From contig NW_023998422.1 in NCBI RefSeq assembly GCF_014805625.2, positions 8,607,049 to 8,671,048 of the forward strand: DNA of 64,000 bases, written 5' to 3'. The position numbers and the translations under genes are program-made. This DNA comes from Glossina fuscipes (lineage: Eukaryota; Arthropoda; Insecta; Diptera; Glossinidae). Shown here one piece after another: positions 47,930 to 63,870 of the stretch (position 1 is the first letter of the stretch; every line of letters starts with the position of its first letter). The notes under the pieces are model-generated. The model worked only from the letters and a program-made list of their open reading frames with translations. It had not been told where the DNA came from and made no database searches.

Positions 47930-50900
47930 TATCTAGAACAATTTTTTCCTATTTTTCTTTTCTTTTGACACCTTTGTTTATTTATTTTTCTAATTTAGTT
48001 AAAATAAATGTGTTTTATAACAACAATTTCAATGTGTTTGTACTCTTTTATCGCGTAAAGCGCGCCAATTTAATGGACATTAGGCGAATTTATGCAATTA
48101 ATAAATTCTCATTATGGCCCATGGTTGCATTTTCCCGCTTATCTAAGTAAAAGCAGTAAGAAAATTGTATTTCTCTCGATACTGATTTTTGACACGCACG
48201 ATTTTATACTAATCTATTAAAATTGTTATACATACATATTATGTATGGCTATCCGCAACGTCTTTAACCAATACGTAATTTGTGGACCATACCCAATTTC
48301 AAACTAAATTCTCTCATGTTAGCAAAGAGCATATATATTAGTTTTCGGCTTTCTTCCCAATTTTCACAACCCTAAAAAAGTAATGATAGGTCCACTGACA
48401 ATATTTTGCAAAGGGCACAAAAAGTATACTTACAGAGTATATCTCTTTATTTATGAATATGCTACAGTAGTTCTTATTTTTGTATATGTATGTACATAAC
48501 ATACATAAATATATACAGATGCACGTACGTATATATATATACAAACTTGTACATAGGCACATATCCAGAAATATCAATAGTAGTCTTGTAAGCGAATGCC
48601 CGTCAAATCGTTTCATTGTCAAAATTTACGACTATAGTAAATACTTACTGCGTCTGACATGTCTTTTGGATTGTGCACGAGTTTTTTATTGTATCAAGGA
48701 TATGTTGCAATTTTGATTTGGCGATAAAAATTTATAATAAAAATGAACTTTCATTTAAATTCCAAAAACAGCGTCCATAAGAGTGTAAATAGCAGTGAAT
48801 GCTACTATACATTCAATTGCAACAACTTAACATCTGTCTTTAAAAGTTTTTCCAGAGCAATGTATAATTTGCGATAAGGAAGTACAGCTTTGTAGTAAAA
48901 TACTACCTAGAATATTATCTTAATTAAGGAAAACATAATTCTATAAATAATTTAAAAATTCTTAATTTAGTTGCGTAAAGATAAGTGTTTTTGAAAAATA
49001 ACTTTCATTCGTTTAGTCAATCACCGGCTTTTCTATACAGAATAGCATAGCAAGTAAATAAATACGAGATGTTGTCTCTTTTTCACATGACATGAAAGTA
49101 AAACTCTCGTTGCGATTTGTTTTTCACTTTCTTCTTTGTTATGTTTTTTATTTTTCTAACAAACAGACAATATATTTACTTCTGTATCGCTCTGTGTTAC
49201 GCACTTTTAGAACAACGTTTTAAAAGTTCAATATTTAACACCTATGTTATATGTAAATTTTTTTTTCTCAATAATTTTGTGCTCTCGATAAAAATCATCT
49301 TCATTCTGAAATGAAATGAGTAATTTTTCGTTTTTTTTTTGTTTTATAACATTAAATTGGAAACTTGACAGAACTGGATGCTTTACTTATGTGTACTGAA
49401 TAAGAAGAATTTAGAGAAATGAAGTTTACTAAATATGATTTAAGGAAAATCAGCTTTACTAATGTGTAACATCCGTTTGAAGCAATTGGAAATTTGGAAA
49501 ACCTTATGCGCCCTGAGGGCAGTGATTTATCAAGAAAAAGTTGTGTAGCGGCTGTGAGAGGAACGAAGGAATATTTTTCTGTGTAATTTTTCATATTGCG
49601 GCGACGACGGGCGGCAGTATTTGTGACGTGTAATTCTAAGTGTTTGCCAAGGTTTGCATTGATAAAAAAAAAAATAAATAAATAAAAGAAGAATGGAACG
49701 TAAGAGCGCGATAAAGTTAAATAAAGTTTAGTGTAGTTACGCGATTGTGAGACTGCAAAGTGGTTAACAAAGCGGATAAAATCTAATAGAAAATTTACTT
49801 ATGGACTGATATGGCCAGAGTTGCCTTGTGAGTTAGTAAAAAAAAAGAAAAAAAAAAAACAAGATAAATCATTCTGCTTAAACTATACCGGAAAAGGTTT
49901 TCAGTTATCAATAATAATAGCCATTGTACAATAATGTGCGATGAACTTTTTATGTTCAATTTGTTGTTGCTGTTCTTACTTTTGTCATCACGTCTGATTG
50001 TCATTGAACTGTGTTTTTGTGCGAATTTGTTACAATGATGTGATGTTATGATCACGCCCTAAATTATTATTAAGTGTTTGTGCGTGTATGTGTTTTGTAC
50101 ATAAATAACCCATGTGTGTTGACTCGCACGTTGTTTGATGCTACGAAAGAATTCTTTTATTTATTTAAAAAAATCTGGAGTTTAATCTACTGCACTTACG
50201 TCCCAAACAAATGATGCTATCTTTGACTTCTCTACGTAATCAAAATTGAATGCCGTTTACTAATAAATGACCTACAGAGATGTGCTTTATTGAGATATTC
50301 TTTATAGGACTTCAATACACGTAGAAATATAACGTATATAGCGAAAGATTGCAATTGATTCTGTATAAAATGATTTAATTGCTTAACACATAATAGAACT
50401 ATATGAGATTAATTATTTACATATACGGACGTTTAGTTGTACGCAGAAATTATTTGCATTATTACGAGGTTCATTATAAAAGTTGCAGTTGTGATTATTT
50501 TTTTGAAATGCGAGTGGAAAAGCCGGGAAAGTATATAAATATTTATGATTTATGCTACAATTTTGTAGCCAATGAGCCTCGTCCGTATGTCCGGTGAGGT
50601 TTTGAAAATATCACGATTGGAAAGGTGAAATTTAACATAAAAGACCTAAGTTCATTGCTCCCAATGTGGACTAAAATTGGTGGTAGTTTTCCGAAAATTA
50701 CCAAAATCTGTATCGAACAACCTATAAAAGATATTCGATAAGAACTTAGGTTAATTGAAATGGCAGCAAAAAATTATGTCATTGCTCCTATTTAAGAAAA
50801 TATTATAATTTTCTATATACATATATATTAATATTATAATAGGCAATTGATATTCAAGGTAGGCATGCTGACTTATATATTTATATATATACGCTTTGTT

Positions 50901-51235
50901 TTCTGTCCCAACCACTGAATAGTTGTGTTGTGCTGGGCGTCAGAGACACTATAAGACCAGTAGCTAAATCCTGTTAATTAATTGACTAATCTGGCTTAGG
51001 AATCATCACTTACTACTGGAAGCCCCATAGACAAAAAATTAGAAAAGAAATTGCACTTAATATGCGGAATGTTACATTTTGTCCTCGAACCGATTAAGAT
51101 AATTTCCGAAGTAAAAGTTGTTTATTTTTTAAATTTAAAGATTTACTAGATTTGCTTTGCTAGACGGGCTTATAGTATCGAAAACATAAAGGTCGCAAAA
51201 TAATTGGTTAATTTTAATTTATAAGCATATCGGTT
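47930..51235. other. Gene-poor region upstream of Rif1
   Basis: AT-rich, with short TA-type microsatellite stretches near 48480-48545. I looked here for the missing N-terminal Rif1 exon and found no convincing frame. Nothing else is supported. Confidence 0.4.
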
Positions 51236-51239
51236 AGGT

Positions 51240-51565
51240 GGCCTTGAATGCTTTTACCCAAAAGTATATTAAGTTGCGTGCGGATGTATGCAACACTTAA
51301 AAGAATTTTAGGCTAGCCCATCTTTTATTATATTGATCGACGCAGGATCATTTTCTGCTCGTCCCCGTTTTTTCTGTTGAATCTAGAGGTAGCCACTTTT
51401 GAGTTTATTTTTGGCCCAAGGACGAACGCTGTTGAAAATGGCTCGGATATGATCACCTTTTCCAGTACTTCCCGTATAATGCCTTATTTTGAGAACTCGT
51501 GGTATGAGCAAGTGTATTAAGCGAACTGGTAGCGTATTTTATGGTGGGCTGTGTTCCGCTAGTGT
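51240..51565 (+). repeat. Dispersed repeat family copy
   Basis: Shows AAAAGTATATTAAGTTGCGT, GCGGATGTATGCAACACTT, TTATTATATTGATCGA, GGCCCAAGGACGAACGCTGT, GCCTTATTTTGAGAACTCG, GTATTAAGCGAACTGG and the closing GTAGCGTATTTTATGGTGGG. There are no internal repeat units. Confidence 0.75.
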
Positions 51566-51859
51566 GTTACTAAGTTTTTATTTATTTTTCCTTAATATTT
51601 GGATTGCACAACTTAAGCCATGTAAATGTAAGTAAATGCTGAACAAATCGGCAAAATTTTGCCAAAGGTGAAGGTGTCGGTTAATCGAACGAACTACTAT
51701 CTCACTGATAATTTGGATGGCATTTAAAATTAATTGCACTATGTTTGCATTCAATTTTCGCTTTCGTTTAGTTTAATATTTTGTCTATCATGGATACCAA
51801 GGTTAATTGAGTTATGGCTGCAGGTTAAGCCTACGTACGCCAAGTTCTATCTATATCAA

Positions 51860-51965
51860 TTTTACCTATCGTAAGCCATTGTGAAAGAGAGGTATCGGAC
51901 ACACAGGCGGATGAACCGACGAACCTGCCTATGCAGACTCGGAATCCGGGCCTAATCGGAAAAAT
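51860..51965 (-). repeat. Dispersed repeat-like fragment
   Basis: A short minus-strand fragment with a GTTCGTCGGTTCATCCGCC block and a GGCCCGGATTCCGAGTC block, comparable to the middle of the family. Too short to be certain. Confidence 0.3.
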
Positions 51966-52699
51966 ATGTAAGCCCGTGGTGTGTGTTTGTGGTTATTCGT
52001 AAAGGCTAGGAGATGTAGCAGTTCTACTAGTAATCGTGTTGTAGACAACATCAAAATTGATCAAAAATTTGATCATATTATTGATCGATTAAAGTTACTT
52101 TTGGAAGGCATTGATAAATAATTTCTAGAACATAGCTGTTGTGGTCCAGGTTGCATAGTGGCCGTTTCTTGCATATCAAGATCAAGACCAAGATCATATG
52201 TATTTCTTTGATTAACGTAGGAATCTGAATCACTAACTGCCAGTCAGCGGTGCGCCTGATCGTTAACAATGCAATAAAAATCTACTATAAATAGTTTTAG
52301 AGGATGCATGTGGCTGTCAGCTGGCAAAGGAATTATATAGCCCAAAGTTGAAAAGTGAAAGATTTAAATGCTTTAGCTTCGGTGAGATGCATTCAAAAGT
52401 CGACCCAATATAGATTTTCCATACTGTATTCTATTGTGTTTTTGGAAATTAACATTTTTTTGTGATTTAGTAGCAAAACCAGTTTTATAATTGATTCCAA
52501 ATTTGTAGTTTCCTTTAGTTATTAGGATTTTTAATTAATTATTCTCTGAAAAGGAATTCGTAATTTTTAATCTAAAACAATTTCAAACAATTGATTTTCG
52601 ATTTATACCTGTAATAAGTTTTAAGTTTTTATTTTTTTTAAATTTTTATTTTCAGATTACCTTCTATTCAAAAAGAACCATTAATGCATCGTCGTCATT

Positions 52700-54948
<2,249 letters not shown>

Positions 54949-55843
54949 GAATAATTTTAGGCAAATCCCACTGCAATTTATACAATGCATCATTTTAGAA
55001 ATGAGAATTGAAAAATATCCCACATAAACACAAATACACATAAACACACACATACACATACTATTCAAAACAAACTACAATAATTAAACATTACTCAATA
55101 TGAACAAATAATTAAAGCAAACAATTAAAAGAAAAAGTAAATAAATAAACAAGAGATAGAGAGAGAAATCAAATATAAACAAAAAAAAAAAAAGAAGAAA
55201 TTTCAATATTAACGAATTTGAAAATCACACAATTGCATTATACAAGATATTACTACACACTCTCGTCATTCTTCTGTAACTCGTATCAATATTTTCATAA
55301 TTTCTTCTGATTGTCAGATTAACTTTGTCATAGCATTTAAGCAAAAAAATATTGTTCGTAACTACTTCTTGTAAGTTAGGGAAAAATATTCTTAAAAGAA
55401 AGCACACATACGTATGCACATATCACTAAGCGTGGTAATTGATTTCACATAAAAGAATTTCAAAAACATAAAAATACAATAAAATTTCGCCTCTATCTTC
55501 TCTCCATCTCCCACTCCTTTTTAAGGAACTAAAAAGTATATGCATACACATAATATTAATATACATATATATGTGTATATTTACATATATATATATATAT
55601 ATATATATATAGATATATTTATACATTATTTGTATATATGCATATATGCATACATATACACATATATATGTATAGACAGGTAGTATATAATATATTTATA
55701 TAATTATAAATATATAGTAAATATATTAATTAATAACTGTTTGTTTAGATATTTGTAAACTTTAAGTTTTTAAATATGATTTGTGTACGTAAGTCTATAA
55801 TTAATTATTATTATTATTATTATTATATATATATATATGTATA

Positions 55844-55880
<37 letters not shown>

Positions 55881-56090
55881 GAAATCAGCAAAAAAAGTTT
55901 ATGTAAAATTTAAATCAGAAAAGAATTGAAAAAATAAAAACAATTACTATATACATAAAATAAAATCAGTACAGAAATGAATAAAAGAAAGAAAAAAAGA
56001 AGAAATTTATTCAAATTTATTGAATAAAAAACAAAATAAATTAAATAAATATACAAGAAACGAAAACAAAAGCCACATGAAACTATTGCT
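54949..56090 (+). other. Arf6 3' flank, very AT-rich, with TA microsatellites
   Basis: The sequence after the Arf6 stop is an AT-rich 3' UTR or flank with long TA/CATA runs at about 55549-55880. Several AATAAA-type signals occur, so the 3' end cannot be fixed. Confidence 0.55.
55549..55880. repeat. TA-rich microsatellite tract
   Basis: Runs of TATATA, ATACATATA and TTATTATTA follow each other with few other bases. Confidence 0.85.
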
Positions 56091-56861
56091 TAGCATTTGT
56101 GTAGACTGCACTTAAGATTTAAATTGCACTCTGTTTATATATGTCAGATGCATTCATAGGTAATATCGGCATTGTTTGTTTTATTAAAGTTGTTCTTCAT
56201 ATTCATCGTTTGGTCTATTTGATTACAAAAGGTTGAGAGTAATTACTTGATGAATAGATAACATATTTATTCGATTACGTAATATTTTAGAAAATTGTTA
56301 GCAAAAACAAAACAAAGTTGAAAAAAAAACGGAAGCACGTGTACTGGCTTTATGTGTATGGTTACACGAAACAATGAAGATTCTATGAATATTGAAATAG
56401 TTTACACAACATGCTGAACTAAATGACTATATGCTTAGATGAAGACTTGAGTAACCGTTACGGCAGCTTTACTTCGCTAATTCTAGGTAATCAAATAGAT
56501 GTATGTGACGCACAGAGAAAATAAAACGATCAAATATCGTTGGCAAGGCCGGAGTATTATTTACTCTACAACACTTCCTAAACTTATTCACTTCATAGAG
56601 TTGCTTTCAATAAATGCAAATATCTCCGACAATGGTAAAATTCTTTGCAACCATGATGAAAATCTCCCCGACAATGATGAAATTACCTTCGACCATTATA
56701 AAAATCTCTCCGACCATGATAAAGAAATGTGCCTGATCCAAAAAAAATCGCAGTGGAAACGATAAATAATTATCTCAATTTATTTCACTTGCGTGATTAC
56801 GGGCATGCCGGATATTATTTACTCTATTTACTCTATAACTTTAGCTGATACAATAAATCAT

Positions 56862-57180
56862 TTATTGTACCTTACACGACTTGTGGAACAAGGGAATAAC
56901 AAGCTTGTGCGAATGTATGCAGCAACGAGAGGGACAGACAGGCCTACCATTTATTATACCGAATTGTCTGTCCGTCTAGTTTTCTCCTGTTGACCTTATA
57001 GGGCAAAATTGTTGACATTTGGTACATTTCTATTTTTCGGTCCAAGGACGAAGGCTGTCCGAATCGAAGGAGGTTTTCGACCATTTCCTATCTAATGCCT
57101 TATTCAGAGTATATTAGTAACTGTATTAAGGAAAGTGATGTAGCGTATTTATTGGTGGCTTTTTCCTTTCCGTTTGGTCA
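56862..57180 (+). repeat. Dispersed repeat family copy
   Basis: Shows GTACCTTACACGACTTGTGG, CAAGCTTGTGCGAATGTATG, TTTATTATACCGAATTGTC, GTCCAAGGACGAAGGCTGT, GCCTTATTCAGAG and the closing AAGTGATGTAGCGTATTTAT. No internal units. Confidence 0.75.
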
Positions 57181-57199
57181 TAAACAACCAAAAAATGCT

Positions 57200-59190
57200 G
57201 AGAATATTTACATAACAGCGGGCAAAGCCATCAATTAATCCCGATGTCATAATCAATCTGCAAACCCGGCTATAATTGCAACAAGTGAGATAACAAGTTG
57301 AAGCTATACACATTCTTAGTTGACGGCCGAAGTATCAATTTGAAATTGGGTATAATATATCTGCAACCATGCCCACACTAAGAAACAAACAATAATTTAC
57401 AATCCTTAGTAACAATGTTGTCTTAAAAATTTGTACATAAGTTTACGCCGATCGCAGGAAATTCGAAAAAAAAGAAATCGATATGTTATTGTCCCGTCCC
57501 GTCCCACAATAAATGGAAACTCAGAACCAACCATAACGAAAACCATTTAAGACGACCGTCAAAGACCCGAATCCGATAGGCCTATAAATTAAATTAAATT
57601 GGAAATAAACGGAAATATATCTGACGCTTTGTCTAATGTGAAAATATTCTGTTCAAGGGAAAATTCATTCAAGGGAAAATTAAAAAATATACCGGAAATA
57701 TATATACAATGATGTAACGTAAACTGCGCTTCTGTGGTTATGTATTTCTACTCAGTCCCTTTTGAGATTAAGGGCGTACTATTGAATTATGATTTTTACG
57801 ATGGTATAGGTTTTGTTTACAATTCTTCGGAGGCATATCTAGAAATTATTTACGGGAACTTGTTTTGGTTTAACTCACTTGACTCGACCGCGTTTGCCTT
57901 TGGCAAATATTCCGCTAATATATCCTTTAACAACCAAGTTATCCAAGTTATTTAATTTCTTTCCGACAATTTCGTTCTAATCCCTAACTCCTTGAACTGT
58001 TATAATGTTTTCGACAATCGCCTACTGATGCGGCATGTAAAGCGTGAATGAATGCGTTTTGGTTTGCCAGCTCATTACATCAAATGTGGTATTTTCGTAA
58101 CGTCACAACTTAAGGGTGATAAGGCGCTATTGCTTAAGCTTTATATCTAAAATACAAAAAATGACATTTTTAGCCCTGTAAAGAATTACTTCTTATGAGA
58201 AATCTTCCATGGGGAGGAATCCGAGGAGTACACCGTTTCCTACTAATTTTCATCATAAAATTTTAAAAATTCGGCCTCCTTTCTCTATAAAGGCTAATTT
58301 TTGGTAAGTGTGCTTTTAGGCGAGACGATTGAATGAATGATTTTATTTCATCCAAATTTTCGATATTCCTTGAATGCACCAAAATATAATACGTGTTTCC
58401 TATGACTTCTTTTTTACAAAAACGGTTTTATCTAAAGCACTTTCAACAACGTCCCTCCTTGAACCAAAACATGCCGATACTGATTTTGGTTGATATACTA
58501 CTTTGTGGCAGATTTTCATATAAAAATCCTACGTATTCGTAATATTAAAATGACTAAAACGTACGTGAAAGGACTACAATTTTATTTATTCTTCTTATCA
58601 ATATCTTAAGTAATGTGAATTTTAGGAGATACAGAATAAGCAAAACAAGATTGCCCGGCTAAGCTGGAACTTAGCTCTTGTGACTGCAATTTTATGTTAG
58701 TTTTCTGTGTCCTTTTCGGTTTATTTCCACCGTACTGGGCTAAAAGCATTCTAGGCAATAACTGACTTAGTTCATGTTCATGTTAACGCACTTTGGTGTC
58801 AATGCTCTAATTCAATTAAGCTTATTTGGGTTTCTCCTTACTCTTATTATTGGATTATTTGTTGGTCTTGTGCCTGTGGTTTTATCCTTGTTTACGTCTT
58901 TTTTTTGCCATTGCATAGGCTTCCCGCACAAGATTATATTTAAGAATTTGTGTTACGTGTCTTGGAATAAAATGTTAAGAAATTTAAACGCTCAATGAGA
59001 AAATTATATACGTACCGTGAACATACGACAGAACTTGTAATGGTGTTCGCCAGAAACCGAAAGAGCGGTATTATTAAGTCTGATAAAATACACAAAAATA
59101 TGGATAAACTACACTTGATTTATAAGTTGGGAGGACCAGGAGGCGAAGTCTAGCCAGTCCCGAAAAGTTAGTTCGCTTTGTCAGAACAGT
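57200..59190. other. Gene-poor region
   Basis: No supported gene. Frames at 57734-57955 and 58774-58998 are open but have no homology I recognise and no start or splice support. Confidence 0.4.
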
Positions 59191-59194
59191 TAAG

Positions 59195-60085
59195 TTCAGT
59201 CGCATGCAATCTTGTAGTAGGGACATATTATATTTGTTCGCACGTGTGCCATGTATTTATGATGGACGGACCTACTAATCGATTGAAAATCATTTTCTGC
59301 ATCAATTTAAATTTGTCTGTCCGTCTGTCTTATTAATCTCTGAGCGCCAAATTCATAGAGGGGTTAAAGATAGATCCACCTATCACACTAATCGGTCGAA
59401 AATAACTTTTTATATATGCTTGTCCGCCCCTCTGTCTGTCTAACGCTTTTCACGTTTTTGTGCCCAATCGTCAAGGTGCAATTTTCGCGGTGCTTCGATA
59501 AGCTTATGTACGTTGACATACGATAAGCACGGAGGTCGTTGAAAATGGATGGGACCGGACACTTTTAGTACTTTTGCAGTATTGAATAAAAGTGGAACGA
59601 AACCGTTTCTTCTATTACGTAAGCACTGCTAAGAAAGATAACCCTTTATAGGACAACAAGGTTAAATTTTTACTATTTTGTGATGAAAATCGATTCAGAG
59701 TAACGATTGGTATATAAATTTGCTTTGCGTTTTTATCACATATGTCCGTTAACTATTGCTTGATGAGTTATGATCCATCTACAAACGAAACACTTGCATG
59801 AGTTATAATCAAAATACCATCTATGGAAAAGTATAGTAAAAGTTGATAATAACAAAATACAACTTCAGATACTTCATGACATTGATGTGGACTAATAGGC
59901 TTTTGAAACAAAAATTAATTTTATTAAATGTGGTCCACCGAGCGTAAGCGTTTCTTTGGAAAGTTGGAGTTTATATGGTAACAGGGCATGAGTTTTGGTA
60001 TTTTAGGACGAAAATGATTGCAAAGTTTTCGCTCGAACAAAGTTGTGTAAGGTATTGAAATGTCGGTTACAATCGACTATAATGC
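59195..60085 (+). repeat. Dispersed repeat family, long copy
   Basis: Begins with a GGGACATATTATATTTGTTC block and contains two GTCTGTCCGTCTGTC-type blocks (about 59320 and 59430). Internal units follow near 59640 and 59970. It ends with GTGTAAGGTATTGAAATGTC and GACTATAATGCTTTTA. Confidence 0.65.
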
Positions 60086-60489
60086 TTTTACTGGAATGTT
60101 TCAATGGAAAGAATTATTATGTCGCCTTCGATGTAGTAGGAATAAAAAAGAAAAGGATCTCATTACGACATAGAAGAGCAGCGACTTAAACTAGAGTGAA
60201 CTGAAAATGTTTTACAAGCTTGGCTCATTGTGAATTTTTTTAGTCGCGGTGGTGCATATTTATATAGAGTTATCTGCGGTCATTATTGAATAGTTATGGC
60301 ATTCGTCTTAACGCTTCAACTACATTCGAGCGAACAGTATATCCTGCAACTCTTGCAACAAATGGCCATTTTCAGTTAATTCCTTTTCGGCGTTTTTAAG
60401 CCGACAGTCGAGCTGTTGCAATAAGCGAGGGCAATCTAGTTCGTTCACCGCTGTTTCCGGCAATAATTTCTTTTTTGAATTTGAGCTTC

Positions 60490-61175
60490 AGACATATCTA
60501 CCTTTCATTGCACGTCAACTTAGAATCGTTTTCCGAGCTTAAGTCCGTCCGTCTGACGTCTGTCCATGTATATTGTGTTCAACTTATTGGTCACAATGTC
60601 GAGTTATTTTGACGAAACTTGACACAGCGATGTGTTTTGGCTCACATACGCTCCCTATTGGAATTGAAGACCAAGTTCTTAGCATGACTTATCTTGAATA
60701 AACCGTTATATGAAATATATTTGGCAATTTCCCTATAAAGATCGTTTAGTAATTGTTTTTGAGTTGGTGGACCAATGTGACGAATTTTTGTGAATTTTTC
60801 TAATGATAATTCACCCATAGTTGTTATTTCAGATAAAAATGAACGATATAAAATTTAGACTATATAGATCTATTCTTTAGACCCCACCCTGTTCAAAGAA
60901 TCTCATGAAAAGATTTACTTATTCTGGCGAAAATATATCTGAGGAAAAATATGTCAAGAATAATCACATCTTTGACAAGACAATTCATTTTGCAAGTTTT
61001 GGACGACGTCGCTTTACCTTTTATGCTCGCTTCCATTTGGGGACTCCCATTGAAAGACTGTCTTCACATGGAAACAAGGTTTAATTTTTGATTTGATTTT
61101 ATCAGAGAAATATACGAAGAATTCTGTTATGTGAATAAATTTAGGCCGTTTGACGTTCGGCTTTGCCGGACTATA
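60490..61175 (+). repeat. Dispersed repeat family, long copy
   Basis: Has a GTCCGTCCGTCTGACGTC block, AATGTCGAGTTATTTTGACG, TGTTTTGGCTC and a GTTATATGAAA block. Internal units follow, and a TTCGGCTTTGCCGGACTATAA tail forms a short hairpin. Confidence 0.65.
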
Positions 61176-61179
61176 ACGT

Positions 61180-62900
61180 GTTCATTTGTTTTTGTTTATT
61201 TCGTTTTAAATCATTTGCAAAAGGAGAGAAGACCTATCGAAGAAAAAGAAGAATACAAGAAAATAAACAATTTCAATGTGTGTATATGTGTGTAAAGCTC
61301 TGTAGCAGAGAGCCAAACATGCACTGCGATGGTGAGGTTGAACAGTCATTTGTTCAAATATCAACAACCACTACATTAGTGGCGGATAGAGAAATACAGC
61401 AACGCCAAATGTATATGTATATGTATGCGTTTATATCCATGACTGCAAGGACGTATTTGTATAATACTTTACTTACATGTTATATGTTATCTCACTCTAA
61501 CTTTAAGCACAGATTGCTGTAGCGTTTTCTGTATCACACATAATATATACACACTCCCATGGATATATATATATATATATATGTATATAAACTTATACTT
61601 ATCTATCTGTCGCATAAAATGATGTCGCTGGCAACATTTTTGAATTCTGTTCTTTTGGTAGAAAACCAAATGCAACAACAATAATAATTATAACAAGTAC
61701 GAGAATATATGCATAGGTATATGTGTGTAAAAATGTATCTGAGAGTGGTTACTGTTTGATTTTTATAGAAATGTGCTCCACCCATCATCGTGCAAAGGGC
61801 GTGGTTACTTGTAAAACTTAAAAACTTGACTTTTTGCATACGAGAAATAATATATGATTTTAATGCTAACACATATCGTATGGAATGGATGAATATATAT
61901 GTATGTACGCTTGATGTATATATGTTTGATTGAATTCATAAATGCTTGGATATGGTAGGTAAGTTCTAAAAGCAAATATGCGACATACATCAATGCCTTA
62001 AATAACTGAGTTCACATAAAGGCATCTTCAAGTTTAAGTAAGAAAGAGTTCAATGGCTTAAGAATTAGCAAAAAAATTTTGATGGGCGGACATAAGGATT
62101 TTTCCAATATTTTCTATATCGGAATATAAGTTATGTTTGAGATATCTATATATCAATAAAATATTCAACAGAATATATAAACTTTATCTCTTTTATTTAT
62201 TTTTAACATCTATTGCAGTAATGACGTTTAAAAGTGTTTTTCTTTTATATAAATTTTAAATCTTTCGTTTTTTTTTTTTTTTTTCTATATAATAAATGAA
62301 ACGAGAAAAAAAAAGTCAATCATTTTAATAACGAATCAATTGTTAAAAATTAAATTATACGATTGAACATTAACTAAAGCAAAAGACAGACAGACATAGA
62401 GAAGAGATGAGAAAACAAAAAATTAATTCCATTTTCCCATTACAAACATTCGCTTTATATATGCAGCAGATACGTCTATTATACGTCTATATACGCATTT
62501 ACGTATAAATGAAGTTACCAATGTTGTCAACATTCAATGCAAAACATCATCAAACAATCATGGATTACATGGGGCATAAAAGCGATTTAACATGTTTTTC
62601 TTAGCTAAGCAACTAAATAACGCAATGACAATCGTTTATAGACAATTAGACACTTACCTTAAAGTGTCCATTGTTGCATATAAGAAAATATACCAAATTT
62701 TCGTTAATTATGGGCATTGGGTATGAGAAAGATTTCTTCCATCTCTGCATCCTGTTTACTCTCAGTGAAATAAAATGGACTGTTTGGACTTGCTTAACCT
62801 AAATGAAAGGGTTTTTATTTTGTAATATGGTAAGTGACAAATGGTGGAACGTGGATTTATACCTCTAGGTTACTAAGTGTGTTAAAAAGACCTCGTTCTC
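61180..62900. other. Gene-poor AT-rich region
   Basis: Short TA/GTATATG microsatellite stretches are present near 61560-61590 and 61700-61920. I see no gene. Confidence 0.45.
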
Positions 62901-62924
62901 AAGTTTGCCTTGATAGTTCCTGTT

Positions 62925-63870
62925 ATCAACACTACCACGAGGTAGTCACCTAGGACCTCTATTATTTAATTTACACGTTAATGATGGCCCCTTGGTGATT
63001 AAATCCAGCGAGGTCTTAATGTACACTGACGACGTTAAATTGCATTCTTCCTTCTTCTCGGAAGAGCAATCGTATCGGCTTCAAACTGACTTAAATAATT
63101 TGGTTACATGGTGCTCGTTAAATTTTATGGAATTAAATCTAAAAAAATGCAAAAAGCTTTCGTTCTTAAGACGATAGTCATTCAGTACTGAGGATTTCAT
63201 TAACTCGCACAAGCTGGAAAACATTGATTCGTTCATTGAGTTGGGAGTTCGATTTGACCAAAAATTACGTTTTAATTTGCACATTGAGCTCTCCTTAACT
63301 AAAGCTAGGTCCGCGCTCGGTTTCATAACAGAAGCTGGGGGTCTCTTACATTACAAGAAAGCTGTACATGTGCTTGGTTTGACCAATATTGGAGTATGCC
63401 TCGGTTGTGCGGATTCCCTCCTGTAGGTGTTATGTTGATTCAATTGAATCAACAATTAATTGAATTTAGAAATTTGGGCTGCGATCCGCTTGTCTCTTTG
63501 CCTCCTTATAAAAATAGATTACTCCTGTTATTCTTACCTGCTCGCTGGAGAAGCGTAGATTCATTCATGGTGTCTCCTTCTTAACTAAGTTTATAATGGA
63601 TTCGTCCACACTACTTGGTGAGATAAGCTTCAACGCTTCCTAATCGTTTTCCTAAGCATTTTATATTCATTGAGTTGAGCCAGTGTAAATATAATTATGA
63701 GCTGTTTAACCCGTTCATAGTTGCTTGCAGAAACCTGAATGATGTCTACCACATAGTCGCAATATTGCATTCTTTAAAGTTGATCAAAGCAACTCTGCTT
63801 AATACGTGTGGTCTAACTAAACTAATTTGTAATCTTAACATATCACTAAGATTCTAAAATTAACTGATAT
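62925..63870 (+). mobile_element. Degenerate non-LTR retrotransposon (LINE) reverse transcriptase
   Basis: The frames read LPRGSHLGPLLFNLHVND, then MYTDDVKLHS (the YADD box with Ala changed to Thr), then LVTWCSLNFMELNLKKCKKL. A later frame reads FIELGVRFDQKLRFNLHI. The C-terminal LPPYKNRLLLLFLPARWRSV resembles the 3' end of Jockey/CR1-type ORF2. Stops and frameshifts break it repeatedly, so it is an old dead copy without its 5' two thirds. It differs from the LINE at 30.1-31.3 kb. Confidence 0.75.

Noticed and set aside
56499..56765. Plus-strand frame with a repeated DNDE/DHDK-like pattern
   Set aside because: It reflects a short internal repeat of the underlying DNA, with no homology or gene structure.
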